NCBI RefSeq assembly: GCF_913776365.1
Contig: NZ_CAJYMO010000005.1
Span: forward strand, 1-33,795
Direction: 5' to 3'
Length of the DNA: 33,795 bases
From: an uncultured Chryseobacterium sp.
GTDB lineage: Bacteria > Bacteroidota > Bacteroidia > Flavobacteriales > Weeksellaceae
Translations under genes and position numbers: made by a program
Notes under the pieces: generated by a model
What the model was told of the DNA's origin: nothing
The model's database searches: none
The model's input: only the letters and a program-made list of their open reading frames with translations
Part shown: positions 1 through 8,738 of the stretch, in pieces
Numbering within the stretch: position 1 is the first letter of the stretch
Layout of the letters: each line of letters opens with the position of its first letter

Positions 1-1166
1 TCTCCCACTTCGTGATGGCCCAGGGATCATATGTAGACTTTGAAAATCCTTTTATCACCAATTTTGAAAACCGTTTCGAGAAAAATATCGCCTTGCGTAC
101 CCACTTCGGTTACGAGAAAAACTGGGACCGTGTTTCCTTGGCGTACCGCCTGGGTTTCGAAGGCGGAATCAATGATATACTGATCCGGAATTATGACAAC
201 AACAGAGGAAACGAAGGCAATCCGCAGAATTTTGACCAGCTGAACAACCGGTCGGGGTTCTTTTTCCTTTCCCAGAAGCTCAATTTCGGAGGAAAGCTTT
301 TTACGGATATTTCCCTGAGTCTCAATTCAAATTCTTACGGGTGGGAGCGGACTTTCCCACGCAGTGAAAACGGCAATGTCCGTTTCAGCAATCAGTGGCT
401 GCCCAATTTCGGAATCACCTATCTCATTACAAAAGGGTTCTCCATAAGAGGAAAGATAGGGAAGGGCAATTCGGCACCGACGAATGAGGAAATCCGTTCC
501 TCCGACCAGCAGTTCAATGCAGCTCTTCATCCGGAATATGGCTGGAACCGGGAAATCGGGATCAGGAAACAGTTTGGAAATTCGGTCTTTATCGAAGGCA
601 GCTATTTTGATTTCAATATGAAAGATGCCATTGTCAGAAGGCAGAATGAAGCCGGACAGGAATATTTCGTCAATTCCGGGGAAACATCGCAGCGGGGTCT
701 GGAAGTACTGGTAGAATCCGGGAGATTCAATCTCAGAAACAATTTTCTCAGCCACCTGAAATTCAGGTTTGCAGGCAGCTTTTATAATTTCTCCTTTGAA
801 AATTACCGCCAGAATAACAGCGATTTTTCAGGGAATGGCCTGACCGGGGTTCCGAAGACCAGCATCAGCAGCCTCGTCAACTTTACGTTTTTCAGGAAGC
901 TGGCCGTAGATTATTCTCACTTCTATACATCGAAGCTTCCGTTGAATGATGCCAATTCCGTATGGTCGGAGCCCAGCCTGGTCGGGAACATCCAGTTCAG
1001 GTTTCCGGTAGATTTTGATAAAACAAGGGTAAACCTGTACTTGCAGATTCAGAACCTGTACAATGAAGATTATGTTTTAGGATTCGATATCAATGCCTTC
1101 GGAAACCGCTATTACAACCCGGCTGCAAAAAGGAATTTTATCTTCGGGGTGAAAGTTGATTTTTAA
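1..1166 (+). CDS. TonB-dependent outer-membrane receptor, C-terminal part (5' end outside window)
   Basis: The frame is open from the left edge (TCC CAC TTC GTG ATG...), so the ATG near base 15 is internal and the plug domain lies outside the window. About 387 residues remain. They alternate aromatic and polar residues in the way of transmembrane beta strands separated by long loops, for example YGWNREIGIRKQFG followed by VFIEGSYFDFNMKDAIV. The chain ends FIFGVKVDF, with the terminal Phe typical of BAM-assembled outer-membrane proteins. The segment QIQNLYNEDYVLGFD just before the end is a common feature of the last strands of TonB receptors. The family imports siderophores, haem, cobalamin or glycans with energy from TonB/ExbBD. 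The substrate cannot be told from this part. No plus-strand gene follows closely; the next gene is convergent. Confidence 0.88.
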   Translation, partial: SHFVMAQGSYVDFENPFITNFENRFEKNIALRTHFGYEKNWDRVSLAYRLGFEGGINDILIRNYDNNRGNEGNPQNFDQLNNRSGFFFLSQKLNFGGKLFTDISLSLNSNSYGWERTFPRSENGNVRFSNQWLPNFGITYLITKGFSIRGKIGKGNSAPTNEEIRSSDQQFNAALHPEYGWNREIGIRKQFGNSVFIEGSYFDFNMKDAIVRRQNEAGQEYFVNSGETSQRGLEVLVESGRFNLRNNFLSHLKFRFAGSFYNFSFENYRQNNSDFSGNGLTGVPKTSISSLVNFTFFRKLAVDYSHFYTSKLPLNDANSVWSEPSLVGNIQFRFPVDFDKTRVNLYLQIQNLYNEDYVLGFDINAFGNRYYNPAAKRNFIFGVKVDF

Positions 1167-1371
1167 CGGTAAATCGATAAAAGACAGTGCAGCCTGTCAC
1201 TGAGGGTCAATTACACATCAGTCATATAAGATGTACAAAACCCCTGAAATAGCGGAGCACACATCAGATTAGAAAGAATCAGAGATTTCCATTGAAAATA
1301 CCCTGCCAGATTATTTCTTGCGTTATTAAAGATCTGCGAAATCTTAAAAAGACCTGCACGGGATATGACGT

Positions 1372-2337
1372 TTATGACTTAGCAATAATATCCTTTACAA
1401 TCATTTTTGCATGGATCCTGGAGTTTTCGATAAACCAGAGATGGGTATCTTTTCCGCCGCAGACGACACCGGCAAGATAGAGGTTTTCCACATTGGTTTC
1501 CATCGTCTCCGGATTATACAACGGGTTCAGGCATTCACCCTGAAGCTCGATTCCTGAATTCCTGAGAAAATCAAAATCGGGAAGGTAACCGGTCATGGCC
1601 AGGACAAAATCATTTTCGATTTCATGGAGGTCCCCCTTATCATCCCTGAATACAACGGAATGTTCCCTGATCTCCGTCAGTTCAGCCTGAAAAAAGGCTT
1701 TGATGCTTCCTTCGGAAATCCGGTTTTCGATGTCCGGCTTCACCCAGTATTTTACATGGTCTGAAATTCCGGAATGGCGGATAATCATGGTGACATCAGC
1801 ACCTTTACGGTACGTTTCAAGGGCAGCATCCACCGCGGAATTGCTGGATCCCACTACAACGATTTTCTGCCGCGCGTACGGGTAAGGTTCCGTATAATAA
1901 TGTTTTACTTTAGGCAGGTCTTCCCCAGGGATATCCATCCGGTTTGGCAGGTCATAAAATCCTGTGGAGATAATGATGTTTTTTGCCCGGTACTTATTTT
2001 TGTTGGTGGTTACGGTAAAAATACCTTCCTTCTTATCAATCTTCTCTGCTTTTTCATAGAGGTGGATGTTGAGATTGCGCTGCCGGGCAATTCCCTGGTA
2101 ATATTCCAGCGCTTCCTGCCTTCCGGGCTTCGGTGCTGTGGAAATAAACGGGATGTTATCAATCTCCAGCTTTTCAGCAGTTGAAAAAAACCTCATATAC
2201 AGCGGGTAATTGTATAATGAATTTACGATGGTTCCTTTTTCTATGATAAGATAGCTCAGGGTATGGTGGTGGGCTTCGAGGGCGCAGTTTAAACCGATCG
2301 GCCCGCCGCCGATGATGAGAAGGTCAAGAATTTCCAT
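1372..2337 (-). CDS. ypdA: YpdA-family FAD/NADPH-dependent oxidoreductase (putative bacillithiol disulfide reductase)
   Basis: A 321-residue two-nucleotide-domain flavoprotein. The FAD site is IIGGGPIG (residues 8-15), the NADPH site VVVGSSNSAVDAA (about 160-172), and STGFYDLPN (about 124-132) is the linker typical of the thioredoxin-reductase-like fold. It lacks the CxxC pair of true thioredoxin reductases. This, and the C-terminal LAGVVCGGKDTHLWFIENSR, points to the YpdA group, which in Firmicutes reduces oxidised bacillithiol. Flavobacteria commonly encode YpdA and several make bacillithiol, so a thiol-redox role is likely, but no bacillithiol synthesis gene is in view. It is a single gene convergent with the receptor. 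A TACATTTG element ends only 4 nt before the ATG, so the transcript may be leaderless or nearly so. Confidence 0.85.
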   Translation of the reverse strand: MEILDLLIIGGGPIGLNCALEAHHHTLSYLIIEKGTIVNSLYNYPLYMRFFSTAEKLEIDNIPFISTAPKPGRQEALEYYQGIARQRNLNIHLYEKAEKIDKKEGIFTVTTNKNKYRAKNIIISTGFYDLPNRMDIPGEDLPKVKHYYTEPYPYARQKIVVVGSSNSAVDAALETYRKGADVTMIIRHSGISDHVKYWVKPDIENRISEGSIKAFFQAELTEIREHSVVFRDDKGDLHEIENDFVLAMTGYLPDFDFLRNSGIELQGECLNPLYNPETMETNVENLYLAGVVCGGKDTHLWFIENSRIHAKMIVKDIIAKS

Positions 2338-2341
2338 ATTG

Positions 2342-2349
2342 CAAATGTA
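2342..2349 (-). promoter_or_regulatory. -7 promoter element of the ypdA-like gene
   Basis: CAAATGTA on the plus strand reads TACATTTG on the minus strand, an exact match to the Bacteroidetes -7 consensus TAnnTTTG. It lies 4 nt from the start codon. No TTG (-33) is seen at the usual 17-21 nt distance, so confidence is moderate. Confidence 0.4.
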
Positions 2350-2473
2350 CTTAAAAAAGCTTCATATGATATACAGCATGCAAACAGGAAGCCAGCATGA
2401 CTGAGATGCGTCACCGGTTTTCATCATCGGAACTGGCACTTATTTTGTGGTAGTACGGCCAACAAGAGTAAGC

Positions 2474-3112
2474 ATGAAAAAAGTTTTTGTCTCCTTTCTT
2501 ATCTTAGCCGCGGTCAGCTGTAAGAAAAATCCTGAGAAATTCGTCAATGATATATCAGATTCCACGCAGAAAGACCAGGCATCATCGCCGGCGAGTAAAG
2601 AAAAGGTCCTGAAAAAGGAAGAAAGTCTGAAAAAAAACAATGAGGCCGTCATCCAGCTGCTTCATGATAAAAATTACCGCAGACTTGCCGGTTATATCCA
2701 TCCTGAAAAGGGGGTCCGCTTCTCTATGTATGCTTACGTAAATCCTGAAGAAGACAAAGTATTTTCCGCATCCGATTTTCTAAAATATCTTCCTGCAAAA
2801 ACCCTGTTCACCTGGGGGGCGATGGACGGTTCAGGAGATCTTTACAGAGCCACGCTGAACCGGTATCTTTCGGACTGGGTGTATGCGAAGGATTTTACCG
2901 CTGCCCAGGTGTCACTGGATGAGTTCCAGGGAAAAGGGAATTCGCTGAATAACCTGAAACAGGTTTATCCCAAAGCGGATTTTACCGAGAATTTTATCAA
3001 AGGCTCAGCGGGTAATTCTGAAATGGACTGGAAATGTCTCCGCCTGGTTTTTGAGGAATTCCAGGGAAAATATTACCTGGTAGGAATCATCAATGACCAG
3101 TGGACGATCTGA
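2474..3112 (+). CDS. Predicted lipoprotein, function unknown
   Basis: I start the gene at the ATG at 2474 (MKKVFVSFLILAAVSC). The in-frame GTG at 2447 would put nine polar residues ahead of the signal peptide. The resulting 212-residue protein has a type II signal peptide with lipobox AVSC, so it should be lipidated and exported. After the Cys comes a charged low-complexity linker (about residues 20-60, rich in Lys, Glu, Ser). A globular region follows with VIQLLHDKNYRRLAGYIHPEKGVRFSMY, a pattern seen in flavobacterial proteins of unknown function. It ends YYLVGIINDQWTI, with the G-I-I-x-D-x-W-T-I ending often seen in such lipoproteins. It is transcribed alone, divergent from the ypdA-like gene. 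No function is claimed. Confidence 0.8.
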   Translation: MKKVFVSFLILAAVSCKKNPEKFVNDISDSTQKDQASSPASKEKVLKKEESLKKNNEAVIQLLHDKNYRRLAGYIHPEKGVRFSMYAYVNPEEDKVFSASDFLKYLPAKTLFTWGAMDGSGDLYRATLNRYLSDWVYAKDFTAAQVSLDEFQGKGNSLNNLKQVYPKADFTENFIKGSAGNSEMDWKCLRLVFEEFQGKYYLVGIINDQWTI

Positions 3113-3188
3113 GGACCGGATACGGTCTGCAAAAAGGTGTCACCGGCATCAGGTTTCTTACAGTGCATTTTAATAGTATGTCCCTGAA

Positions 3189-4493
3189 TCAGCTGATCTG
3201 ATCTAATATTTCCGCCAGTTTTGCGGTCAGGCTTTTCCGGGAAAACCGTTCTATGCTCCCTTTATTTTCAGTGAGTGTGCCATTTTTCCAGATCTCAAAC
3301 CTTTCCAGGATAAAACCGGTAATTTTTCCGGTGTCCTGATAGCTGAAATGTTTTCCTGCTTTTGTCTCATTGAGAATGGTCGCAACATCCGCATCACGCG
3401 GCCCGAAAGAAATGATTTGTTTTCCCGTTGCCAGATATTCAAAAATCTTTCCGGGTATGATTCCTCTGGAACTGTCATTGGGGAAATTGGTGATCAGCAG
3501 AAGTGTAGAATCCCGCATCTCTTCCACCGCGCGATCATGTGAAAGATAGCCCAAATCCACCATATGGTTTTTCAGGCTCGAATGCTTTATTGACTCCATG
3601 ATTTTATCATCCACTCTTCCTGCAAATTTCAGGACGAAGTTTTCTGCAAAATCCGCATTTGTACGGATCAGTTCATCAAGTGCCGTCCAGAGGACTTCCG
3701 GGTTTCTCAGCTGTTCCAGTACCCCGATGTAACTCAGGGTAAATTTTGGATTCCGGTTCTGTGCTGTGGAATCCACTGCCGGAATAGTTTCATCGAATCC
3801 ATTGGTAATGCAGATGGCATTGGCTCCGTTTTTCCTGAAGTTCTCCGCATCGGTATAACTTGTCGCAAGGGTAAAGTCTGCATTTTTAAAGACCTCACTT
3901 TCCATCCTGCGGTGCTTCTTATCTGACCGCCGGGTAAGCTTCAGATGTTTGTAATAGGAAATTTCCGTCCATGGGTCGCGGAAATCGGCAATCCATTTCA
4001 GGCCCGGCATTTTATTCTTCAATCCCAGACCGATAAGATGGAGCGAGTGGGGCGGTCCGGAGGTGACGATAACATTGATATGATTATCCCTGAGGTATTT
4101 TTCAAGAAATGCAACGGAAGGCTTCACCCAGAACACCCGCGCATCAGGAATGAAAAAGTTTCCTCTCACCCAGATGGACAACCGCGATTTCCAGCTCTGG
4201 TTCTTTCCGACATCAAACTGTCCGGCCTTGAATTTTTTGTTGCTTTTATTGAGCTTCTCCGCCAGCTGATAAGGTTCCCAGATGGGAGTTTTTACCGTTT
4301 CAATGCCTTCCGGAACCTCTTTCATCAGGCTTTCGTCAAGCAGGGGATAGCTTGGGTTTTCAGGGGTATAAATAACAGGTGCCCAGCCGTTCTCCGGCAG
4401 GTACTTGGCAAACTTCAGCCATCTTTGAACGCCTGGGCCTCCCGCAGGAGGCCAGTAGTAGGTGATGATGAGTATTTTTTTCTGTGGAGTCAT
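3189..4493 (-). CDS. Glycosyltransferase, family 4 type
   Basis: The start is taken at MTPQKKILIITYYWPPAGG (434 residues), because this is the canonical GT-B opening strand. An in-frame ATG at 4631 would add 46 residues of no recognisable type. The N-terminal acceptor domain has WPPAGGPGVQRWLKFAKYL, where the Gly-rich loop is typical of GT4 enzymes. The middle holds VTSGPPHSLHLIGLGL and WIADFRDPWTE. The C-terminal donor-sugar domain has SYIGVLEQLRNPEVLW, then GIIPGKIFEYLATGKQIIS, the E(x7)E-like nucleotide-sugar region of GT4. It should transfer a sugar from a nucleotide donor to an envelope polysaccharide or lipid. Donor and acceptor are not predictable. It lies 209 bp downstream of the YfhO gene on the same strand, which fits a shared surface-glycan role. 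Confidence 0.85.
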   Translation of the reverse strand: MTPQKKILIITYYWPPAGGPGVQRWLKFAKYLPENGWAPVIYTPENPSYPLLDESLMKEVPEGIETVKTPIWEPYQLAEKLNKSNKKFKAGQFDVGKNQSWKSRLSIWVRGNFFIPDARVFWVKPSVAFLEKYLRDNHINVIVTSGPPHSLHLIGLGLKNKMPGLKWIADFRDPWTEISYYKHLKLTRRSDKKHRRMESEVFKNADFTLATSYTDAENFRKNGANAICITNGFDETIPAVDSTAQNRNPKFTLSYIGVLEQLRNPEVLWTALDELIRTNADFAENFVLKFAGRVDDKIMESIKHSSLKNHMVDLGYLSHDRAVEEMRDSTLLLITNFPNDSSRGIIPGKIFEYLATGKQIISFGPRDADVATILNETKAGKHFSYQDTGKITGFILERFEIWKNGTLTENKGSIERFSRKSLTAKLAEILDQIS

Positions 4494-4702
4494 TGATATG
4501 TTAATTTTCACCGCAAAAGATTTATATTCTCTATTTTCTGAGTTTAAATTCTTTTTCCAAAGCTTTATGATAAACAATTTCTGCCAATACTGCGTCCGAA
4601 ATCTTATGAACCTCAATGTAGGCTCCATCAATACGACAGGTCAGGTCCGCTATATATTTTTGAGTAATCATCAATATATCGCTTTTTCACGCTTTTGAAT
4701 TT

Positions 4703-7240
4703 CTATGATTCAACCGGTTTTCTTTCGTCTCTTTTGCGGTACAAGAAAAATATCCCGAGTCCGCTCAAAAGGATAAACAACCCGAAACAGAGTAAAGAAA
4801 TCCATTTCCCGGTTTCAATGACCTGCGGTTCAAAGATCATCCTGAGGGTGTGGCTTCCTGCCGGAACATGTACGGCACGCAGCAGATAGTCGGCTTTGAT
4901 GTAAGGAACTTCTTTGTCATCCACAAACATTTTCCATCCGTGAGGATAGTAGATTTCCGAGAAAACGGCCAGCTGCGGCGTTTTCGACTGGGATTTAAAC
5001 TCCAGTTCGTTCGGTTGGTATCGGATAAGGTTAATATAAGCCGCCGGGTCTGCCTGAACCGGCTTTCCGTCAAAATATTTTTTATCGGAAGCGGCTACCA
5101 CGGCTGTTGTCTTGCTGTTGATCACTCCGATGGCCTTGATTTCCTGATCTGGCGAGTCCGCGAATTTGATATCGCTCACAAACCAGGCATTTCCGTTGGC
5201 TTTGGGATTGGGAACGGCCTGTGGTTTTTCCGGTCCGCCGACTACCCAGTATTTGGCGTTGAGCAGGTTCAGGATATTCGGAACCTTTACGGAATCCATC
5301 GTCTGGAAATATTCGTTAATGACATCATCATATCTTCTCAGCTTCACGGCATGATAGCCCCCGATGGAAGATTTAAAATAAGAAGTATTGGTTTCACTGA
5401 AGGTACCCAGGATGTTATTGAATATCCTGTAATGGGTTTTGTCTTTTTCGGCGATGGTTTCCAGGGTTTTATTCACTTCAACATTGGCCAGAATAGACCC
5501 CAGATTCGGATTCTCCTGCGCTTTTTCTAACAGCCGTTCGGATTTCTCGGTCTGAAACGGATTTTCAGCAAAGACTTTATCCACATAATTTTCATCATTC
5601 AGATACCTTCTGTTTACCGTCCATAGGTCAAAGAGACTGACGGCCCCGATCACAATCAGTGCCACATTCTGGCTGAGCTTTTCTTTCAGGCTCAGAAATA
5701 ATACACCGGCAGCGATTGCTACATAGAGGAAAGCCTTAATGGCATCTGCTCTGAAGAGCTTGAAGCGTTCATCTACCAGATAATCCAGCAGGAAAGGAGG
5801 AAGGTAATTTTTTTCATTCTCCGTGTGGAAGCCCAGCAATGACTTTCCGAAAACCAGGAGAATCAGGACCAGTCCCAAAGTTCCGCCGCTTACGTAGAGC
5901 AGGATTTTTTTCTTATACTCTTCTGTCAGTTCGGATTCCTTAAAGAACCGGTACAGTCCGAGAATGGCAATCAGCGGGAAGAGCAATTCCACAACGACAA
6001 GGATTGAAGACGGTGCCCTGAATTTATTGTAAAACGGTACGAAATCGATAAAGAAATCAGACAGCGGCATAAAGTTGCTTCCCCAGGCCAGGAAGATGGT
6101 GAGCAGGGAAGCCCCCAGAATCCAGTACCGGTATTTTTTCGAAGCAAGGAAAAAGCCCATTACGGCAAGAAAGCAGACAATCGCTCCCTGGTAAGCCGGT
6201 CCGGAAGTTCCCGGCTGGTCGCCCCAGTAGGTGAGGTTCCCGAATCCCTGGGAAATCCTGTCCATCTCTGCCTGTGAACCTACGTTTTCCTGTACCAGCT
6301 CCTGTACTCTGTTCATCATTTCCTTTCCTTCAGGCTCCTGGCTTCCGCCGCCCATCAGTCTCGGGATAAAAAGGTTCAGGGTTTCCAGTTTACCGTAGCT
6401 CCACATCAGCATGCTTTCCTTATCCATTCCTGAGGTGCCTCCGGTATGGCTGTCATTTGTCAGGATCTGTTTTCCGCGGACGGTTTCTTTAACATATTCC
6501 GAATTGGCCATGATGCGCTGGGAATTCATTCCTACCCCGATGATGCATGAAGCGGCAACAATACCGCTGGAGATCAAGAAATGCCTTACGGTGATCTTTT
6601 TCTGAATCGCTCTTACCAGCTCTGATACAAATAAAAAGCCCAGAGCCAGGAACAGGTAATAGGTCATCTGCGGATGGTTGGCTGCAATCTGGAGTCCCAT
6701 GAAGAGGGTGGTGACAATGAATCCCCAGATATACTGTTTCCGGATGTAGACCAGAAGGATGCCTGCCAGCAGCGGCGCAAAATACTCAATGGTATTGACT
6801 TTCCCGTTATGTCCTGCGGCAATTGCGATATAGAAATAAGTGGACAGTCCGAAGAAGGTGGCACCCAGCAGGGCATACTTCCAGTTTCTTACCGCCACCA
6901 TTCCCAGCAGGAAAAATCCGCCGAACAGCAAAAACAGGTAATTCACCGGCCTCGGCAGGATATTGAGCTTCGAATCGATCTGCTTGATGATGTCTCCCCG
7001 GAACTGGCTTCCCATCTGGTAGGTCGGCATTCCGCCGAACATCGAATCGCTCCAGTAGGTTTCTTTATCGGTAGCGGCCCGGTAATCGAGGAGTTCTTTT
7101 GCACCTCCCCTGTATTGTACGATATCGTGCTGGAACAGCTGCTTACCGCTGAGGACAGGATTGGCATAAACGAAAGCAAGAAGGACAAAAACGACCAGAC
7201 TTGCCAGAATGAAAACCAGGTTTTTATTTTTCTTAAGCAT
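4703..7240 (-). CDS. YfhO-family multi-pass membrane protein (GT-C-like)
   Basis: An 845-residue membrane protein opening with NLVFILASLVVFVLLAFVYANP as its first membrane helix. Many further helices run to about residue 545, for example YALLGATFFGLSTYFYIAIAAG, and a final helix sits near the C-terminus (WISLLCFGLFILLSGLGIFF). The loop after helix 1 carries QHDIVQYRGGAKELLDYRA; the QxD motif in the first external loop is the expected metal/donor site of GT-C glycosyltransferases. A large soluble domain of about 250 residues (550-810) follows, ending EIYYPHGWKMFVDDKEVPY, characteristic of YfhO. In Firmicutes, YfhO/CsbB systems glycosylate lipoteichoic acid. In Flavobacteria the acceptor is unknown. 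A long perfect hairpin (7257-7289) separates it from the upstream DUF4834-like gene. Confidence 0.9.
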   Translation of the reverse strand: MLKKNKNLVFILASLVVFVLLAFVYANPVLSGKQLFQHDIVQYRGGAKELLDYRAATDKETYWSDSMFGGMPTYQMGSQFRGDIIKQIDSKLNILPRPVNYLFLLFGGFFLLGMVAVRNWKYALLGATFFGLSTYFYIAIAAGHNGKVNTIEYFAPLLAGILLVYIRKQYIWGFIVTTLFMGLQIAANHPQMTYYLFLALGFLFVSELVRAIQKKITVRHFLISSGIVAASCIIGVGMNSQRIMANSEYVKETVRGKQILTNDSHTGGTSGMDKESMLMWSYGKLETLNLFIPRLMGGGSQEPEGKEMMNRVQELVQENVGSQAEMDRISQGFGNLTYWGDQPGTSGPAYQGAIVCFLAVMGFFLASKKYRYWILGASLLTIFLAWGSNFMPLSDFFIDFVPFYNKFRAPSSILVVVELLFPLIAILGLYRFFKESELTEEYKKKILLYVSGGTLGLVLILLVFGKSLLGFHTENEKNYLPPFLLDYLVDERFKLFRADAIKAFLYVAIAAGVLFLSLKEKLSQNVALIVIGAVSLFDLWTVNRRYLNDENYVDKVFAENPFQTEKSERLLEKAQENPNLGSILANVEVNKTLETIAEKDKTHYRIFNNILGTFSETNTSYFKSSIGGYHAVKLRRYDDVINEYFQTMDSVKVPNILNLLNAKYWVVGGPEKPQAVPNPKANGNAWFVSDIKFADSPDQEIKAIGVINSKTTAVVAASDKKYFDGKPVQADPAAYINLIRYQPNELEFKSQSKTPQLAVFSEIYYPHGWKMFVDDKEVPYIKADYLLRAVHVPAGSHTLRMIFEPQVIETGKWISLLCFGLFILLSGLGIFFLYRKRDERKPVES

Positions 7241-7256
7241 AGATATTTAATTTGAG

Positions 7257-7289
7257 AACCCTTTCATCGTTTCAAACGATGAAAGGGTT
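7257..7289 (-). terminator. 16-bp perfect inverted repeat between DUF4834-like and YfhO genes
   Basis: AACCCTTTCATCGTTT, one C, then its exact reverse complement AAACGATGAAAGGGTT. On the minus strand it lies 16 nt after the DUF4834-like stop codon and 16 nt before the YfhO start, so it can act as terminator or attenuator between the two genes. The following minus-strand bases (CTCAAATTAAATATCT) are AT-rich but lack a clean T tract, so termination is likely but not certain. Confidence 0.6.
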
Positions 7290-7305
7290 AATTGGGCTAT
7301 TTAAT

Positions 7306-7530
7306 TTATTTTTTATCTTCTTTTACTTCTTCGTAATCCACGGTTTCGGCATCCCAGTGGATCTTTTTACCGGTGGTGTCCGGATTTCTGATATCCTGCC
7401 GGTGCCCGGTGTCGGGATCTTTAGGGCCGAACATATAGTTGTGAAAGGTTTTAAAGAAAATCCTCTTTAAAATATTCCATACAAAATAGATAATGATCGT
7501 GATGAGTACGAACTCAAAAATATACTTCAT
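7306..7530 (-). CDS. Small membrane protein, DUF4834-like
   Basis: A 74-residue protein. Residues 1-22 (MKYIFEFVLITIIIYFVWNI) form one membrane helix, followed by a basic patch (LKRIFFKTFHN). The soluble acidic tail has the N-P-D-T-T-G-K-K-I-H-W-D-A-E-T-V-D-Y-E-E-V pattern. The tail motif (K-K-I-x-W-D-A-E-x-V-D-Y-E-E-V) is what I know from the short flavobacterial DUF4834 family, whose function is not established. Topology should be N-out/C-in or the reverse; the basic patch after the helix favours a cytoplasmic tail. It lies between the DUF6263-like lipoprotein and YfhO on the same strand, with a strong hairpin immediately after it. Confidence 0.8.
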   Translation of the reverse strand: MKYIFEFVLITIIIYFVWNILKRIFFKTFHNYMFGPKDPDTGHRQDIRNPDTTGKKIHWDAETVDYEEVKEDKK

Positions 7531-7615
7531 AATCGGTAAATGGTTTACAGGTTCAAGGAGTAGCGCTCATGGTGTTAGCCAGGTAATATTCTCAAACGCT
7601 ATAAAGCGGTCTTCT

Positions 7616-8668
7616 TTACTTTGCCGAAGGGTTTACCATCACTGAAGAGTTGGAAACGCTCTTCATCGACTGGGATTCTTTGGCATTGGAGATGGTCTCG
7701 ATCTGAGTGGTCTTTACGGAAATGTTCTGGTTTTTGATCCATCCCGTATTCTGGTCAAACTTGATGCTTCCGTTCTGCGCCAGTTCGCTGCTCATGCTGT
7801 GGGTAATTTCCCCCTGTTTCTGTTTTTCTTCTTTTTTAGGGATGCCGCCGGTTACGGAAATCTCCGCAATTCCGTTTCCTACGCTTTTAAGGATGTAATT
7901 GGAGGTTACTTTTATTTTACCCTGTGCGTCGGCATTTTCGCTGCTGCTCCATTTTTCCCCGATTTTCACTCCTTTTTTAGGGATGATCGTCAGGTTCTTA
8001 GTAAACTGGTCTTTTAGCACTTTTTCATTAAAGCTTTCTTTCAGGCTGGCCACTACACTGGCTTTCTGGTTGGCATCTTTGATGAGTGTTCCTACGGAAT
8101 TGGCCACTTTGGTATAGATGGCATCGAAACCGGTAATGGAAATCACATTTCCTTTGGTATCCATCTTCATGTTCAGTTTGTTCCCGGTAAGGGCACGGTT
8201 GATGTTCCATATCATTTTCAGGTCATCTTCTTTCGGGATCGGGAGCTTGGTATCCACTACGATGGTTTTTCCGTCTGCAGACTGGGAGTTCCTTTTAGCA
8301 ATCAGATTCAGGGTAATGTCATACACATTTCCTTTGATATCGTTCACCGTGAAAGACATTTCGTCTGTGGATTCGCTGGTTCCGTTCAGGGTCTTTCCTT
8401 TAGGGTCGGTCATGGTCTTCGTATCCCTCTGATAGGTAGTCAGCGGGTAGGTCTTTCCTTTTTCCAGTTTGAAGGTCTGGGTGTAAATCCCTGCGGAGTC
8501 TTTGATCGCCGGGTTGGCTTCCACTTTGGCAACCGAATCGGCCGGAACTTCCACCGTAATGGTTTTTCCTGTTTTAGGATCTACTTTGGTAATTTTCGCC
8601 GTTTCTTTTTTATTGCATGAAACCAGGGCTATGGTTGATATAAGCGCTATCGCAGCTATGTTTTTCAT
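7616..8668 (-). CDS. Predicted lipoprotein, DUF6263-like
   Basis: A 350-residue protein with signal peptide and lipobox (MKNIAAIALISTIALVSC), so an exported lipoprotein. A Lys/Thr/Val-rich stretch follows, then IYTQTFKLEKGKTYPLTTYQRD and STDEMSFTVNDIKGNVYDITL. These read as the beta-rich domain I associate with DUF6263, a Bacteroidetes family of unknown function that has a central GEKW-type segment, here KKGVKIGEKWSSSENADAQG. The C-terminal part (ISVTGGIPKKEEKQKQGEI onward) includes KFDQNTGWIKNQNISVKT, a strand pattern similar to outer-membrane-associated beta-sandwich proteins. It is followed at 85 nt by the DUF4834-like gene on the same strand. The family assignment is from memory of its pattern, so it is only moderately sure; lipoprotein status is clear. 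Confidence 0.75.
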   Translation of the reverse strand: MKNIAAIALISTIALVSCNKKETAKITKVDPKTGKTITVEVPADSVAKVEANPAIKDSAGIYTQTFKLEKGKTYPLTTYQRDTKTMTDPKGKTLNGTSESTDEMSFTVNDIKGNVYDITLNLIAKRNSQSADGKTIVVDTKLPIPKEDDLKMIWNINRALTGNKLNMKMDTKGNVISITGFDAIYTKVANSVGTLIKDANQKASVVASLKESFNEKVLKDQFTKNLTIIPKKGVKIGEKWSSSENADAQGKIKVTSNYILKSVGNGIAEISVTGGIPKKEEKQKQGEITHSMSSELAQNGSIKFDQNTGWIKNQNISVKTTQIETISNAKESQSMKSVSNSSVMVNPSAK

Positions 8669-8738
8669 CTGAATTCTTTAAATTGTACTTCTTTTCTTTT
8701 GCCAGAACCTGCGTTCCGGACTTTTTTTGCCTTAGGGT

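Noticed and set aside
1167..1371. A short plus-strand frame (1292-1480) after the receptor gene
   Set aside because: It runs into the ypdA-like gene on the opposite strand and has no domain or promoter.
4494..4631. A 46-residue N-terminal extension of the glycosyltransferase
   Set aside because: The GT-B fold starts at MTPQKKILIITYYWPP. The extension has no domain or signal and the alternative start has no better context.
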